A stretch of 64,000 nt of DNA, from the NCBI GenBank assembly GCA_964423405.1, contig CAYREY010000006.1:1-64000 (forward strand), given 5' to 3'. The number at the start of each line of letters is the position of its first letter. Position 1 is the first letter of the stretch. The notes under the pieces were generated by a model. The model saw only the letters and a program-made list of their open reading frames with translations. It made no database searches and had not been told where the DNA came from. The position numbers and the translations under genes are program-made. This document shows, in pieces, positions 43,483 through 52,039 of this stretch. Origin of the DNA: Bog-950 sp964423405. Its GTDB lineage: Bacteria > Bacteroidota > Bacteroidia > Chitinophagales > LD1.

Positions 43483-44531
43483 ATGGCAATAAAGAAAGTT
43501 TCGGTAATAGGCGCAGGCACTATGGGTAATGGTATAGCCCACGTGTTTGCTATGAAAGGATTTACAGTTAACCTGGTAGATGTAGCACAACCCGCGCTGG
43601 ATAAAGCACTGGCTACCATCACTAAAAACCTGGATCGTATGGTGGCTAAAGGCAGCCTTACAGAAGAGGCTAAAGCTGCTACCCTTGCCAACCTGAGTAC
43701 CAATACAGCGCTGGAGATATGTAAAGATTCGGATTTGGTAGTAGAGGCGGCCACCGAAAACATGGATATTAAGCTGAAGATATTTAAACAACTTGACGCG
43801 ATATGCCAGCCGGCAACCATACTGGCTTCTAACACTTCGTCTATCTCTATCACCAAAATTGCGGCTGCTACCAAACGCCCGGAGCAGGTAATAGGCATGC
43901 ACTTTATGAACCCCGTACCGGTAATGAAACTGGTAGAAATAATACGCGGGTATAAAACCAGCGATGCGTGCATGAAAGTGATAGTAGATGCAACATTGGC
44001 GTTAGATAAAGTACCGGTAGAGGTTAACGATTACCCCGGCTTTGTGGCCAACCGTATACTAATGCCTATGATTAACGAGGCTATTGAAACCCTGCGTGAA
44101 GGTGTAGCGGGCGTTAACGAAATAGATACGGTGATGAAACTGGGCATGGCGCACCCGATGGGGCCACTGCAACTGGCCGACTTTATAGGGNNNNNNNNNN
44201 NNNNNNNNNNNNNNNNNNNNNNNNNNNNNNNNNNNNNNNNNNNNNNNNNNNNNNNNNNNNNNNNNNNNNNNNNNNNNNNNNNNNNNNNNNGAAACTGGGC
44301 ATGGCGCACCCGATGGGGCCACTGCAACTGGCCGACTTTATAGGGCTGGATGTATGCCTTGCAATTTTGCGTGTACTACACGATGGCTTTGGTAATCCTA
44401 AATACGCACCAAGCCCACTACTGGTAAACATGGTAACGGCCGGTTGCCTGGGTATAAAATCGGGTGAAGGTTTTTACAAGCATACTGCCGGTTCTAAAGA
44501 GCTGGTAGTAGCCGATAGGTTTAGCAAGTAA
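43483..44531 (+). CDS. 3-hydroxybutyryl-CoA dehydrogenase (split by a scaffold gap)
   Basis: An NAD-dependent dehydrogenase oxidising 3-hydroxyacyl-CoA in beta-oxidation or butyrate-type metabolism. Motifs are the Rossmann loop GAGTMGNGIAHVFAMKG, NTSSISITKIA, catalytic GMHFMNPVPVMKLVEI, NDYPGFVANRILMPM and GMAHPMGPLQLADFIGLD. The 100 N at 44191-44290 are flanked by the same 55 bases (44136-44190 and 44291-44345). Joining them in frame (236 codons, then the part from 44346) gives a normal 297-residue protein ending ADRFSK. The interruption is therefore an assembly artefact, not a mutation. Confidence 0.93.
44136..44190 (+). repeat. 55-bp contig-end duplicate, left
   Basis: Identical to 44291-44345 across the N run; an unmerged assembly overlap. 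Confidence 0.95.
44191..44290. other. Assembly gap 1 (100 N)
   Basis: A fixed-length N run between two contigs that overlap by 55 bases. The true gap length is minus 55. Confidence 0.97.
44291..44345 (+). repeat. 55-bp contig-end duplicate, right
   Basis: Second copy of 44136-44190. Confidence 0.95.
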
Positions 44532-44552
44532 TTGTGTCTCGTATAAAAAACA

Positions 44553-44584
44553 GCGGGCTGATTTCAATCGAAATCAGCCCGCTT
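44553..44584. terminator. Hairpin terminator between the dehydrogenase gene and argS
   Basis: A 14-bp perfect stem, AGCGGGCTGATTTC, has the loop AATC. It lies between two convergent genes. The T-tract is weak. Confidence 0.75.
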
Positions 44585-44641
44585 GTATTTTGTATTAATC
44601 CGTGTAATCAAAAGCCTTATCAGCGTAATCAAAAATAACGC

Positions 44642-46429
44642 TTACATCTTTTCAGGAACCTCTATACCTAACAGTTTCATGGCTTTTTTAATAACCACAC
44701 CGGTTTGTTGGGATAGTACTATACGGAATTTCTTTTCAGCTTCAGTAGTTGCATTTATAATTGGCTGCTCGTGGTAAAACTTGTTATAAAGCTTGGCCAG
44801 TGTATATACGTAGTTAGCTACCTCGCTTGGGTCATATTTTTCAGCTGCTGCACGCACGGTATTTTCATATTCGCTTAAATGAATAATCAATTCGCGTTCT
44901 ACCAGTGCAATACTTGTCAGGTTTTGAAAACCTGACAAGTCTGCACCAGCACCTGCTTTGCGCATAATGGCGCTAACCCGTGCGTGGGTGTACTGTATAA
45001 ATGGTCCGGTATGACCATGGAAATCGATACTCTCCTCGGGGTTGAAGATTATTTTTTTGTACGGGTTAACACGCAGTACAAAATACTTTAGCGCGCCCAG
45101 GCCAATGGTTTTATAAAGCTCCTTAGCCTGCTCTTCGGTAAAGCCATCTATTTTGCCCAGCTCTTTTGTTTTTTCTTCGGCAATGCGCAATACTTCGCCT
45201 GCCAGGTCGTCGGCATCGGCTGTTTTACCTTCGCGGCTTTTAAACCTGCCGGTAGGCGACTCTACCAATGCATAGCTAAGGTGGTAAATACCATCGGCCC
45301 ATTGGTTGCCCAGTTTCTGCAAGGCCAGCTTAAGTACTTTAAAGTGATAGTCCTGCTCGTTAGCTACTACGTAAATCATCTTCTCCATACCAAATTCTTT
45401 ATAACGTAGCTCGGCAGTAGCAAGGTCCTGCGTAATGTATATCGAGGTGCCATCAGGGCGTAGTAATACTTTTTCATCCAACCCGTCGGGTGTAAGGTCA
45501 ACTATTACCGCACCATCGGCGCGTTTTTTAAATACATTTTTTTTCAGTCCTTCCTCTACAATATCTTTACCCAGTTTATAGGTCTGGCTTTCGTAATAAT
45601 CTTTCTGAAAATCTACACCCAGCAGATTGAACGTTTCTTTAAAGCCTTCGTACACCCAGCCATTCATTTTGTTCCATAGCGCCATTGTTTCAGCATCGCC
45701 TGCTTCCCATTTCAACAGCATTTCCTGTGTTTCTTTAAAAAGAGAGGTGCGTTTCTGGTCTTCATCAAATTCGCCGGTTAGGCCGGTAAGTGTTTGTAGC
45801 TCTTCTTTGGCTTTGGTGTTCCAGGTTACGTACCAGTCACCCACAAAGTGGTCACCTTTGATACCGGTAGATTGTGGGGTGGCTCCATTACCGAATTTGG
45901 TATAGGCTATCATGCTCTTGCATATAGCAATACCTCTGTCGTTATATATGTTAACCTTAGTTACATCGTAGCCATTGGCTGTAAGTATTTCGCTCATGCT
46001 AAAGCCCAGAAACATATTGCGCAGGTGGCCTATGTGCAAGGGTTTGTTGGTGTTGGGGCCGCAGTATTCTAACAGTACCTTTTTGTGGTTGGGCGCAAAG
46101 GTGCCATAGGCCGGGTTGCCGGTAATTTCTTTTAACCGGTTGGTCCAGTAAGCATCGGTAAGGCTAAGGTTCAAAAAGCCTTTTATTACGTTGTATTTGC
46201 CCACTATGCCCGATTGCTCCTGTAACTTGCTGCCAAGCACCTCGGCTGTTTGCTCCGGCGATTTTTTAGATACTTTGGTTAACGGAAACACCACAATGGT
46301 GTAGTCGCCCTCGTGCTCTTTTTTGGTAATGTTAATGGTAACGCTCTCCAAAGGCACATCGGCACCAAATTCGGCTTTACAAATAGCTACAGTAAGTTGT
46401 TTTAAAGTTTGTTCTAAAGTCATTTTCAA
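44642..46429 (-). CDS. argS: Arginyl-tRNA synthetase
   Basis: A 595-residue class I synthetase charging tRNA-Arg. The N-terminal tRNA D-loop-binding domain is followed by the HIGH motif in YCGPNTNKPLHIGHLRNMFLG, YNDRGIAICKSM, the KMSKS equivalent RFKSREGKTADADD, HGHTGPFIQYTHARV and the C-terminal anticodon-binding DALR domain (YVYTLAKLYNKFYHEQPI). Between RKAGAGA and ALVEREL lies DLSGFQNLTSI, encoded by a perfect 29-base palindrome (44912-44940), an apparent repeat insertion in a variable linker. The frame is preserved. Single gene on the minus strand. Confidence 0.96.
   Translation of the reverse strand: MKMTLEQTLKQLTVAICKAEFGADVPLESVTINITKKEHEGDYTIVVFPLTKVSKKSPEQTAEVLGSKLQEQSGIVGKYNVIKGFLNLSLTDAYWTNRLKEITGNPAYGTFAPNHKKVLLEYCGPNTNKPLHIGHLRNMFLGFSMSEILTANGYDVTKVNIYNDRGIAICKSMIAYTKFGNGATPQSTGIKGDHFVGDWYVTWNTKAKEELQTLTGLTGEFDEDQKRTSLFKETQEMLLKWEAGDAETMALWNKMNGWVYEGFKETFNLLGVDFQKDYYESQTYKLGKDIVEEGLKKNVFKKRADGAVIVDLTPDGLDEKVLLRPDGTSIYITQDLATAELRYKEFGMEKMIYVVANEQDYHFKVLKLALQKLGNQWADGIYHLSYALVESPTGRFKSREGKTADADDLAGEVLRIAEEKTKELGKIDGFTEEQAKELYKTIGLGALKYFVLRVNPYKKIIFNPEESIDFHGHTGPFIQYTHARVSAIMRKAGAGADLSGFQNLTSIALVERELIIHLSEYENTVRAAAEKYDPSEVANYVYTLAKLYNKFYHEQPIINATTEAEKKFRIVLSQQTGVVIKKAMKLLGIEVPEKM
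44912..44940. repeat. Perfect palindromic element inside argS
   Basis: ACTTGTCAGGTTTT-G-AAAACCTGACAAGT has 14-bp arms and a one-base centre. It is read through in frame as DLSGFQNLTS. The perfect symmetry is not expected from coding constraints. Confidence 0.85.
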
Positions 46430-46497
46430 GGCACTTTTTGTCAGATTCCCGTTATCAATCCGGCGAAAAAATATCGCCGTTTCTCGCGCCTAAAATA

Positions 46498-46505
46498 TAA
46501 CTTCG
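46498..46505 (+). promoter_or_regulatory. Putative -7 box of the arginine decarboxylase gene
   Basis: TAACTTCG matches TAnnTTTG at 7 of 8 positions and is followed by CGCAC, 18 bases before the ATG. Confidence 0.45.
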
Positions 46506-46523
46506 CGCACAATTTTTTCTGAA

Positions 46524-47915
46524 ATGAACAAACGCCAAAAATACCGCGACCTTATTTCGCAAACTTTCGACTTCCCTCAGCGCGATTTTAAAGAGGAGAA
46601 GGGGAATCTTTTTTGGAATGACCTGCCGCTGACCGATATTATTGCGCAGTATGGTACGCCGCTAAGGCTTACTTATTTGCCCAAAATTTCGCAGCAGATA
46701 CAAAAAGCACGCAGGCTGTTTAATTCATCTATGGCTAACAACAATTATCGCGGCGATTACCACTATTGCTACTGCACCAAAAGCTCGCACTTTCAGTTTG
46801 TGGTAGAAGAGGCGCTTAAAAACAAAGTGCATATCGAAACTTCATCGGCCTTCGACTTTGAGATACTGAAGAAGATGGAAGAAAAGAAGAAGGTAAAAAA
46901 AGACGGCTACGTAATTTGTAACGGATTTAAACCACAGCGCTATATCGACCGTATACTGGATGCCTTTAACAGCGGCTACAACATCATACCAGTGCTGGAT
47001 AACCTGGATGAGTTGGAGAAATACGGCAATCCAACCTCGCCAATGAGCATTGGTATACGCATAGCAGCCGAGGAAGAGCCGAAGTACGAATTTTATACCT
47101 CGCGCCTGGGTGTTCGTTATAACGATATAGTGCCGTTTTACCAGCAACGCCTGCAAAACAACCCTTCGTTTAAACTGAAGATGCTACACTTTTTTATCGA
47201 TACCGGTATTAAGGATGTGAATTACTACTGGACGGAGTTTCACAAGGCACTGGACGTTTACTGCGACCTGAAAAAGATATGCCCTGACCTTAGTGCTATT
47301 AACCTGGGTGGTGGTATGCCTATTAAACACTCGCTGGCGGCCGATTTTGATTATGAGTATATGATTAACGAAATAGTTAGTCAGATAAAAACCACCTGTA
47401 ATAACGAGGGGGTAGATGAACCGGATATTTTTACCGAGTTCGGCACCTATACTGTGGGCGAGAGCGGCTGTGTGATATTTGGTGTATTGGGTGTAAAAAA
47501 CCAGAACGACCGCGAAACATGGTACATGCTGGATGGCTCGCTGATGAATAACCTGCCAGATATATGGGGCCTGTCGCAACGCTTTATAATGCTGCCTATT
47601 AATAAATGGGATCAGGAGTATAATCACGTAAACCTGGGTGGCATAACTTGCGATGTAGGCGACTACTACAACAGCGATGCACACATTAACCAGGTATACC
47701 TGCCTAAAATTAAATCTACCGATAAGCTATATATCGGCTTCTTCAATACCGGTGCTTATCAGGATACGTTAAGTGGTTACGGTGGTATTAAGCATTGCCT
47801 GCTACCATCGCCGCCGCATGTACTTATCGACGAGAAACGTAAAAACGAATTTACTTACAAGGTGTTTGCCGAAGAGCAAACATCGGAAAGCATGATGAAA
47901 ATACTGGGCTATTAA
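46524..47915 (+). CDS. speA: Arginine decarboxylase, SpeA-like fold III PLP enzyme
   Basis: A 463-residue PLP-dependent decarboxylase of the alanine-racemase fold, predicted to convert arginine to agmatine, the first step of polyamine synthesis. The PLP lysine lies in YHYCYCTKSSHFQFVVEEAL. Further motifs are HIETSSAFDFEIL, HFFIDTGIKD, INLGGGMPIKH, TEFGTYTVGESG and the C-terminal FFNTGAYQDTLSGYGG. It is shorter than the E. coli enzyme (about 658 residues), in line with Bacteroidota forms; a related specificity cannot be excluded. It is convergent with the glycosyltransferase gene, with 11 bases between stops. Confidence 0.83.
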   Translation: MNKRQKYRDLISQTFDFPQRDFKEEKGNLFWNDLPLTDIIAQYGTPLRLTYLPKISQQIQKARRLFNSSMANNNYRGDYHYCYCTKSSHFQFVVEEALKNKVHIETSSAFDFEILKKMEEKKKVKKDGYVICNGFKPQRYIDRILDAFNSGYNIIPVLDNLDELEKYGNPTSPMSIGIRIAAEEEPKYEFYTSRLGVRYNDIVPFYQQRLQNNPSFKLKMLHFFIDTGIKDVNYYWTEFHKALDVYCDLKKICPDLSAINLGGGMPIKHSLAADFDYEYMINEIVSQIKTTCNNEGVDEPDIFTEFGTYTVGESGCVIFGVLGVKNQNDRETWYMLDGSLMNNLPDIWGLSQRFIMLPINKWDQEYNHVNLGGITCDVGDYYNSDAHINQVYLPKIKSTDKLYIGFFNTGAYQDTLSGYGGIKHCLLPSPPHVLIDEKRKNEFTYKVFAEEQTSESMMKILGY

Positions 47916-47926
47916 GCCTGGTATTT

Positions 47927-49894
47927 TTACTGCTGTATAAGGCTGCGCAGGTATTGTGCCTGTGCTTTATCTCCAATCATATCGTAGGCGGCGCTCAGGT
48001 AGTATATGGCGCTGGGGTTTTCTTTGTTTAGCGCCAGGCAGCTGTTAAGTGCATTAATGCCCTTTGTTACACGCTGTGGGTCAACCTGCGCTGTTTGCAG
48101 GTAAGCAAGGCCCAGATACATAAGCGTAACATCGTTTTTAGGGTATTTGGCACAGTACGGTTCAAGCAAACGGATGCCGTTTTCAAAGTCGTTATTTTTA
48201 ACGGCGTTAATACCCTGATATTCGCCACGGTCATCTTTACGTATTACGCACGATAGCGGAACGCCATCGGCATACACCGTATGTATGGCCTGCTCTGGCG
48301 GAAAACAACCATTCATTAATAGTTCTCTATCTACAAAGCGGTTATACATTATCTCGTAATCAGCATCTTTTTCTGCTCGGGCACGGTAGCTGGCATAGCC
48401 GGTACCTACGTACGATGTATCATGTATGAAATAGAAGTACGTAGGCGCAATAGCGTTGCTGTAAATAGTTGTTTTGCGGCCATCGGTGCGTTTAAGGTTT
48501 TCGTGCTCTTTCATCCAGTCGGCGCATTGCTTTACACTATTCATGTAGTAATCGGTCTCGTAGTTGCCGTAGGCACCTTTTATGCCGCCAACTATCTCAT
48601 TAAAGTACACGTACTCATTAGGGTGGTTGGCAAACATAAAGCGTGCTGGTAAGGCTATCAGTACCAGTAATACTGCTACTGCAGCATACTTCATGTTTTT
48701 AGATAGTATGTTGATGATATAGTTAAACGCCAATGCCGCCAGCATAATAATACTGGGGTACACAAAAAAGAAGTGGCGCATGGTATCGTACAGTACCGAT
48801 TTTTTGTAGATGACATAGCCGATAGGGAACACAATAGTAAAGTACAGAAAGCCCAGCAACAGCAGTTTTTTCTCGCGGGCCATTTGCGGTACCAGTATGA
48901 ATGACAATATCAGGCCGAATATGCCAAACAGCGGGGTAGAAATCAGCATCCATTTAGGTATATAATGCCATGGCACTTCGGTAGATGATATGCTGGCGCC
49001 TTCAAACAATATTCGTATTTGCACCGGAAATTTCTGCGCTACGTTCAGCGCCTCTAACGGGTGGCTGAATGGCCCCACTAAACCGTACGGCCAAAACAAC
49101 AAGCTTACAAAATAACCTATAGCCGAAGCCAGTAATGCAAATTTAAAGCTGGGCCATATGTTTTCGCCGAACTTAGAGAAGTTGAATACCTCGCCACCCA
49201 GCAGCATCCACATAGCTATGCCGTAAAACAGAAACAGGTACGGTATTAGCAATAAACCACCAATACGTATACCCATAGCCATACCTATGCTAAGACCTAA
49301 GCCTATAGCTGTTTTAAGAGTTGGTTTGGGTAGCTGTTTCAGAAACTTAATAATGAAAACATAGGTTATCATATAACCCGCAGCCATGGTAATATCTTTA
49401 GGGTTGTTCATACTTTCGCCGAAAAAGCGCGGCGAAAAAGCCATGAGCAACAAGGTTAGTAAGCCTGCCTGCCAGCCTGCAATTTCAACTACCACCAAAC
49501 CGGCACAGAACATAGCAAACCAACCAAACATACTGTTCCAGGCGTGGCGTATATCCCACTCGTTAACCGATGGCATAGTGCGCGATAGCATGGCCGCTGT
49601 ACCATCGTAAAAGCCACCGTAAAATACCATTAACGAATCGGGGCCGTTGGTAGTAGCTGCGGTAGTGTCTTTACCAAAGGTTTTGTAGTAATCTACAATA
49701 TGGTGGCCATACATACGGTGAAAGTTCTCATCGCCCGATATACCATACTGGTGGCTAACCGATACCATTAACAACAGCAAGGCTGCTGCAAAACCCAGAA
49801 ACAGTTTTTTAGCCAGTGGTTCGGGTATAAGCTGGGTTAAAACAAGTGGTTTTTTTGTTTCTTCTTTTGCCTGTTGTTTTTGTTGCTTGGCCAT
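47927..49894 (-). CDS. GT-C family (GT39-like) membrane glycosyltransferase with C-terminal TPR
   Basis: A 655-residue membrane protein. A charged N-terminal tail precedes about eleven membrane segments. The first luminal loop carries the GT-C acidic motif SGDENFHRMYGHHIVDYY, and FSPRFFGESMNNPKD is a second conserved loop. A periplasmic segment (YSNAIAPTYFYFIHD) and two TPR units (VTLMYLGLAYLQTAQ, PSAIYYLSAAYDMIG) end the protein. Such enzymes use polyprenyl-phosphate sugars; the substrate is unknown. It is the last gene of the minus-strand polysaccharide operon, about 27 bases from the methyltransferase stop once the gap at 49974 is collapsed. Confidence 0.82.
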   Translation of the reverse strand: MAKQQKQQAKEETKKPLVLTQLIPEPLAKKLFLGFAAALLLLMVSVSHQYGISGDENFHRMYGHHIVDYYKTFGKDTTAATTNGPDSLMVFYGGFYDGTAAMLSRTMPSVNEWDIRHAWNSMFGWFAMFCAGLVVVEIAGWQAGLLTLLLMAFSPRFFGESMNNPKDITMAAGYMITYVFIIKFLKQLPKPTLKTAIGLGLSIGMAMGIRIGGLLLIPYLFLFYGIAMWMLLGGEVFNFSKFGENIWPSFKFALLASAIGYFVSLLFWPYGLVGPFSHPLEALNVAQKFPVQIRILFEGASISSTEVPWHYIPKWMLISTPLFGIFGLILSFILVPQMAREKKLLLLGFLYFTIVFPIGYVIYKKSVLYDTMRHFFFVYPSIIMLAALAFNYIINILSKNMKYAAVAVLLVLIALPARFMFANHPNEYVYFNEIVGGIKGAYGNYETDYYMNSVKQCADWMKEHENLKRTDGRKTTIYSNAIAPTYFYFIHDTSYVGTGYASYRARAEKDADYEIMYNRFVDRELLMNGCFPPEQAIHTVYADGVPLSCVIRKDDRGEYQGINAVKNNDFENGIRLLEPYCAKYPKNDVTLMYLGLAYLQTAQVDPQRVTKGINALNSCLALNKENPSAIYYLSAAYDMIGDKAQAQYLRSLIQQ

Positions 49895-49918
49895 AAAAAA
49901 TCTGATTAACTGGTTGCT

Positions 49919-49973
49919 TTATTATTTCTCTGCGGTTATATAAATAGACTGTGAAACGTTTCTTAACAACGGT
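49919..49973 (+). repeat. 55-bp contig-end duplicate, left
   Basis: Identical to 50074-50128; contains the 3' end of the methyltransferase gene. Confidence 0.95.
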
Positions 49974-50073
49974 NNNNNNNNNNNNNNNNNNNNNNNNNNN
50001 NNNNNNNNNNNNNNNNNNNNNNNNNNNNNNNNNNNNNNNNNNNNNNNNNNNNNNNNNNNNNNNNNNNNNNNNN
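49974..50073. other. Assembly gap 2 (100 N)
   Basis: A fixed N run between contigs overlapping by 55 identical bases. No sequence is actually missing. Confidence 0.97.
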
Positions 50074-50128
50074 TTATTATTTCTCTGCGGTTATATAAAT
50101 AGACTGTGAAACGTTTCTTAACAACGGT
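50074..50128 (+). repeat. 55-bp contig-end duplicate, right
   Basis: Second copy of 49919-49973. Confidence 0.95.
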
Positions 50129-50784
50129 ATTTTTTCAACTATATCGCCTATTACTACCGATGGGGTAATTAATAAATCGGGTACACCGGGTAACAGAAAG
50201 TCTTTGTACTCTACTTTAATGTTGCTGTAGCCGGCTTTAGTTAATTTTTCTGTAGCAAAGCTTTTGCTAAAAGCCATCTCATCCGGCTCCAGGTGCGCTT
50301 TAACCCGCAGTGTAGGGTAGCTGAAAATCATATACACATAAGGGTTGTACAGGTTGGGCTCCAGAAAAATAATCTTGCCTTTATCTTTCAGCAGGTGACG
50401 CATGTTTACAAAGGCCTCATCCAGGTGGTGGTATAGGTGGTGTAATATGCCGTTGCCAATTATATAATCGAATTTTTCTCCTTTAAACTGATCGGCTTTA
50501 TTGAAATCCAGAATATCAAAACGCAGGTTAGTTAAACGTTGCGTTTCACGTGCTTCTTCAATAAACGGCACACATAAGTCGGTGCCTAATACCTGCATGC
50601 CGGTTTTTTTAGCCAGCATAAAAGCGTTTTTGCCGGTGCCGCAGCCTATTTCCATTACCGATTTGCCTGGTACCACCTGCATTTGCGAAATCATATAATC
50701 GCAGCGGCGCTCTGTACGTACACGAGTGGCTTTACTATCGCCCCAAACCTGGTTATATCCTCTATCGTCTTTAATGTTTGCCAT
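50077..50784 (-). CDS. Class I SAM-dependent methyltransferase
   Basis: A 235-residue Rossmann-fold methyltransferase. The SAM loop is VMEIGCGTGKNAFMLAKK; the acidic strand is VLGTDLCVPFIEEA, and motif IV is FDYIIGNGILHHLYHHLDEA. A post-motif segment includes IIFLEPNLYNPYVYMIF. Its place between a second methyltransferase and a membrane glycosyltransferase suggests methylation of a lipid-linked or polysaccharide intermediate, which is inference. The spacer to the upstream methyltransferase gene is 23 bases. Confidence 0.88.
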   Translation of the reverse strand: MANIKDDRGYNQVWGDSKATRVRTERRCDYMISQMQVVPGKSVMEIGCGTGKNAFMLAKKTGMQVLGTDLCVPFIEEARETQRLTNLRFDILDFNKADQFKGEKFDYIIGNGILHHLYHHLDEAFVNMRHLLKDKGKIIFLEPNLYNPYVYMIFSYPTLRVKAHLEPDEMAFSKSFATEKLTKAGYSNIKVEYKDFLLPGVPDLLITPSVVIGDIVEKIPLLRNVSQSIYITAEK

Positions 50785-50807
50785 GTATCTATTGCCGGTT
50801 AAGGTTT

Positions 50808-51548
50808 TTACTTTTTTACAATAATGGTATAGCCCAGCGGATCTTCGTTACTGCCAAAGTTAAACAGCAGCGATATGTGTGCTAACAGCACTACTACACC
50901 CATAATTGGCGACAGGGCTATCCAGATGGGAGAAAACAGCCAACGCCACGCCGCACCCGGAAACATATTGCGGAACCACATAACAATTACCTTATTGGCT
51001 ATGTTAGGTATATCGGTACCGCGATTTGTAATAACCGCACCGCTAAAACCACTGAACATTGTTTTAAGGCTGCTGGGTGTATAGCGGAAAAAATCGTAGG
51101 GTATGTAATGGTAGCGTGCGCTCCACGGTATGGTAATAATGCCGGTGGCACCGGGTTTCATTACACGGTACATTTCGTCAATCAGTTTCTGGTAGCTCTG
51201 TACATGTTCCAATACTTCGGTGCATATCAGTCCGTCAAACTTAGCATCTTCAAAGGGTATATCCTGACCGTTAAAAGGGGTTATGTCGGGGTTGTTATAA
51301 TCAAATGCTGTGGCTTCAGCTACATCTATACCAAAATAGGTGGTTTGATTTTTATCCAGCAGAAAGCGATATGGCGATTGCCCGCAGCCAACATCCAACA
51401 CATTACCCTTAAAGCCCGGCAGTATCTTCGATACATCATTATAAATAGTAAGTGCTTGTAAATCCAACAGCATGCGCCCGTAAAACTTCAGTTTACCGGT
51501 AAACGAATCAGGTGGGGTGTTATTAACGGGGCGAAATCCTTCTGCCAT
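50808..51548 (-). CDS. Class I SAM-dependent methyltransferase with membrane-associated tail
   Basis: A 246-residue protein with the SAM motifs VLDVGCGQSPYRFLL, YFGIDVAEATAFDY and FDGLICTEVLEHVQSYQKL. A C-terminal hydrophobic pair (PIWIALSPIMGVVVLLAHISLLF) suggests membrane association, fitting a lipid-linked glycan substrate. It precedes the other methyltransferase in the operon. Upstream lies the inverted-repeat cassette with a four-helix-bundle gene, whose left repeat begins 3 bases from this gene's start codon. Confidence 0.86.
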   Translation of the reverse strand: MAEGFRPVNNTPPDSFTGKLKFYGRMLLDLQALTIYNDVSKILPGFKGNVLDVGCGQSPYRFLLDKNQTTYFGIDVAEATAFDYNNPDITPFNGQDIPFEDAKFDGLICTEVLEHVQSYQKLIDEMYRVMKPGATGIITIPWSARYHYIPYDFFRYTPSSLKTMFSGFSGAVITNRGTDIPNIANKVIVMWFRNMFPGAAWRWLFSPIWIALSPIMGVVVLLAHISLLFNFGSNEDPLGYTIIVKK

Positions 51549-51550
51549 TT

Positions 51551-51589
51551 ATTAATTACTAGTTTATTAATTACAAATTACTAAGTGAA
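51551..51589 (+). repeat. Left inverted repeat of cassette A
   Basis: Pairs with 51999-52037. The first 11 bases, ATTAATTACTA, and a later 16-base block match exactly. Confidence 0.75.
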
Positions 51590-51598
51590 TACAGTTCA

Positions 51599-51994
51599 TT
51601 ATTTCGATGGTTGATGTTTAGATGATTTTTTCTGAGTTTTAATTTTTTTCTTCATTGTAATAATGGATGCAGAGATGATTCTGAGTAGTTCGCTTCTTTC
51701 CTGCAACAACAGGTCTAGTTTTTTCTTAGGGAATACGCCACTTTCTATAAGCATTTCCATCCAAAACAATGATTCATCTAATTCTTCTTCTACTATCTTT
51801 AGTTTATTCAAAAAATCTTTATCAGACTTTGCAATTACAGTTGCCCTGTAATTTGCGGCGGAAGAAGTTCCTGATCGAAGTAATTGTTTTCCCAGCACTA
51901 CTTCGATCCATTCGTTTTTGTTAAGCGATGTGCAAACTTTTATTATTCTGATTGCATAGTCTCTTGTTCTCTTTTTTAAGTCTGTTTTTAGCAC
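51599..51994 (-). CDS. Four-helix-bundle protein (23S rRNA intervening-sequence type)
   Basis: A 131-residue helical protein of the family also called S23/IVS proteins, first seen encoded in 23S rRNA intervening sequences and related in fold to Avd of diversity-generating retroelements. Signatures are RTRDYAIRIIKVCTSL, GKQLLRSGTSSAANYRATV, FLNKLKIVEEELDESLFWM and ELLRIISASIITMKKK. The start codon is GTG. The molecular role outside rRNA is unknown; nucleic-acid binding is suggested by the basic C-terminus. It shares about half its residues with the 54995 gene. Confidence 0.9.
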   Translation of the reverse strand: MLKTDLKKRTRDYAIRIIKVCTSLNKNEWIEVVLGKQLLRSGTSSAANYRATVIAKSDKDFLNKLKIVEEELDESLFWMEMLIESGVFPKKKLDLLLQERSELLRIISASIITMKKKIKTQKKSSKHQPSK

Positions 51995-51998
51995 GGCT

Positions 51999-52037
51999 GT
52001 TAATTAGTAATTTGTAATTCAGCAATTAGTAATTAAT
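51999..52037 (-). repeat. Right inverted repeat of cassette A
   Basis: The reverse complement matches 51551-51589. It lies between the four-helix gene start and the end of the epimerase-GT2 gene. Confidence 0.75.
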
Positions 52038-52039
52038 CT

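Larger units (their letters stand above)
51551..52037 (-). mobile_element. Inverted-repeat cassette carrying a four-helix-bundle gene, copy A
   Basis: 487 bases bounded by imperfect inverted repeats (51551-51589 and 51999-52037, about 33 of 39 positions pairing), each made of AT-rich subrepeats such as ATTAATTACTA and AATTACAAATTACTAA. The only gene inside is a four-helix-bundle protein. Transcribed as RNA it would form a long stem with the gene in the loop, like intervening sequences of 23S rRNA. It is visibly AT-richer than flanking genes. Confidence 0.65.

Noticed and set aside
43452..43973. Two long minus-strand frames opposite the dehydrogenase gene
   Set aside because: They are antisense to strongly conserved coding sequence and contain no motifs.
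44136..44345. A possible in-gene duplication of 55 bases
   Set aside because: The duplicate flanks an N run and the same length recurs at 49919/50074, so it is an assembly overlap.
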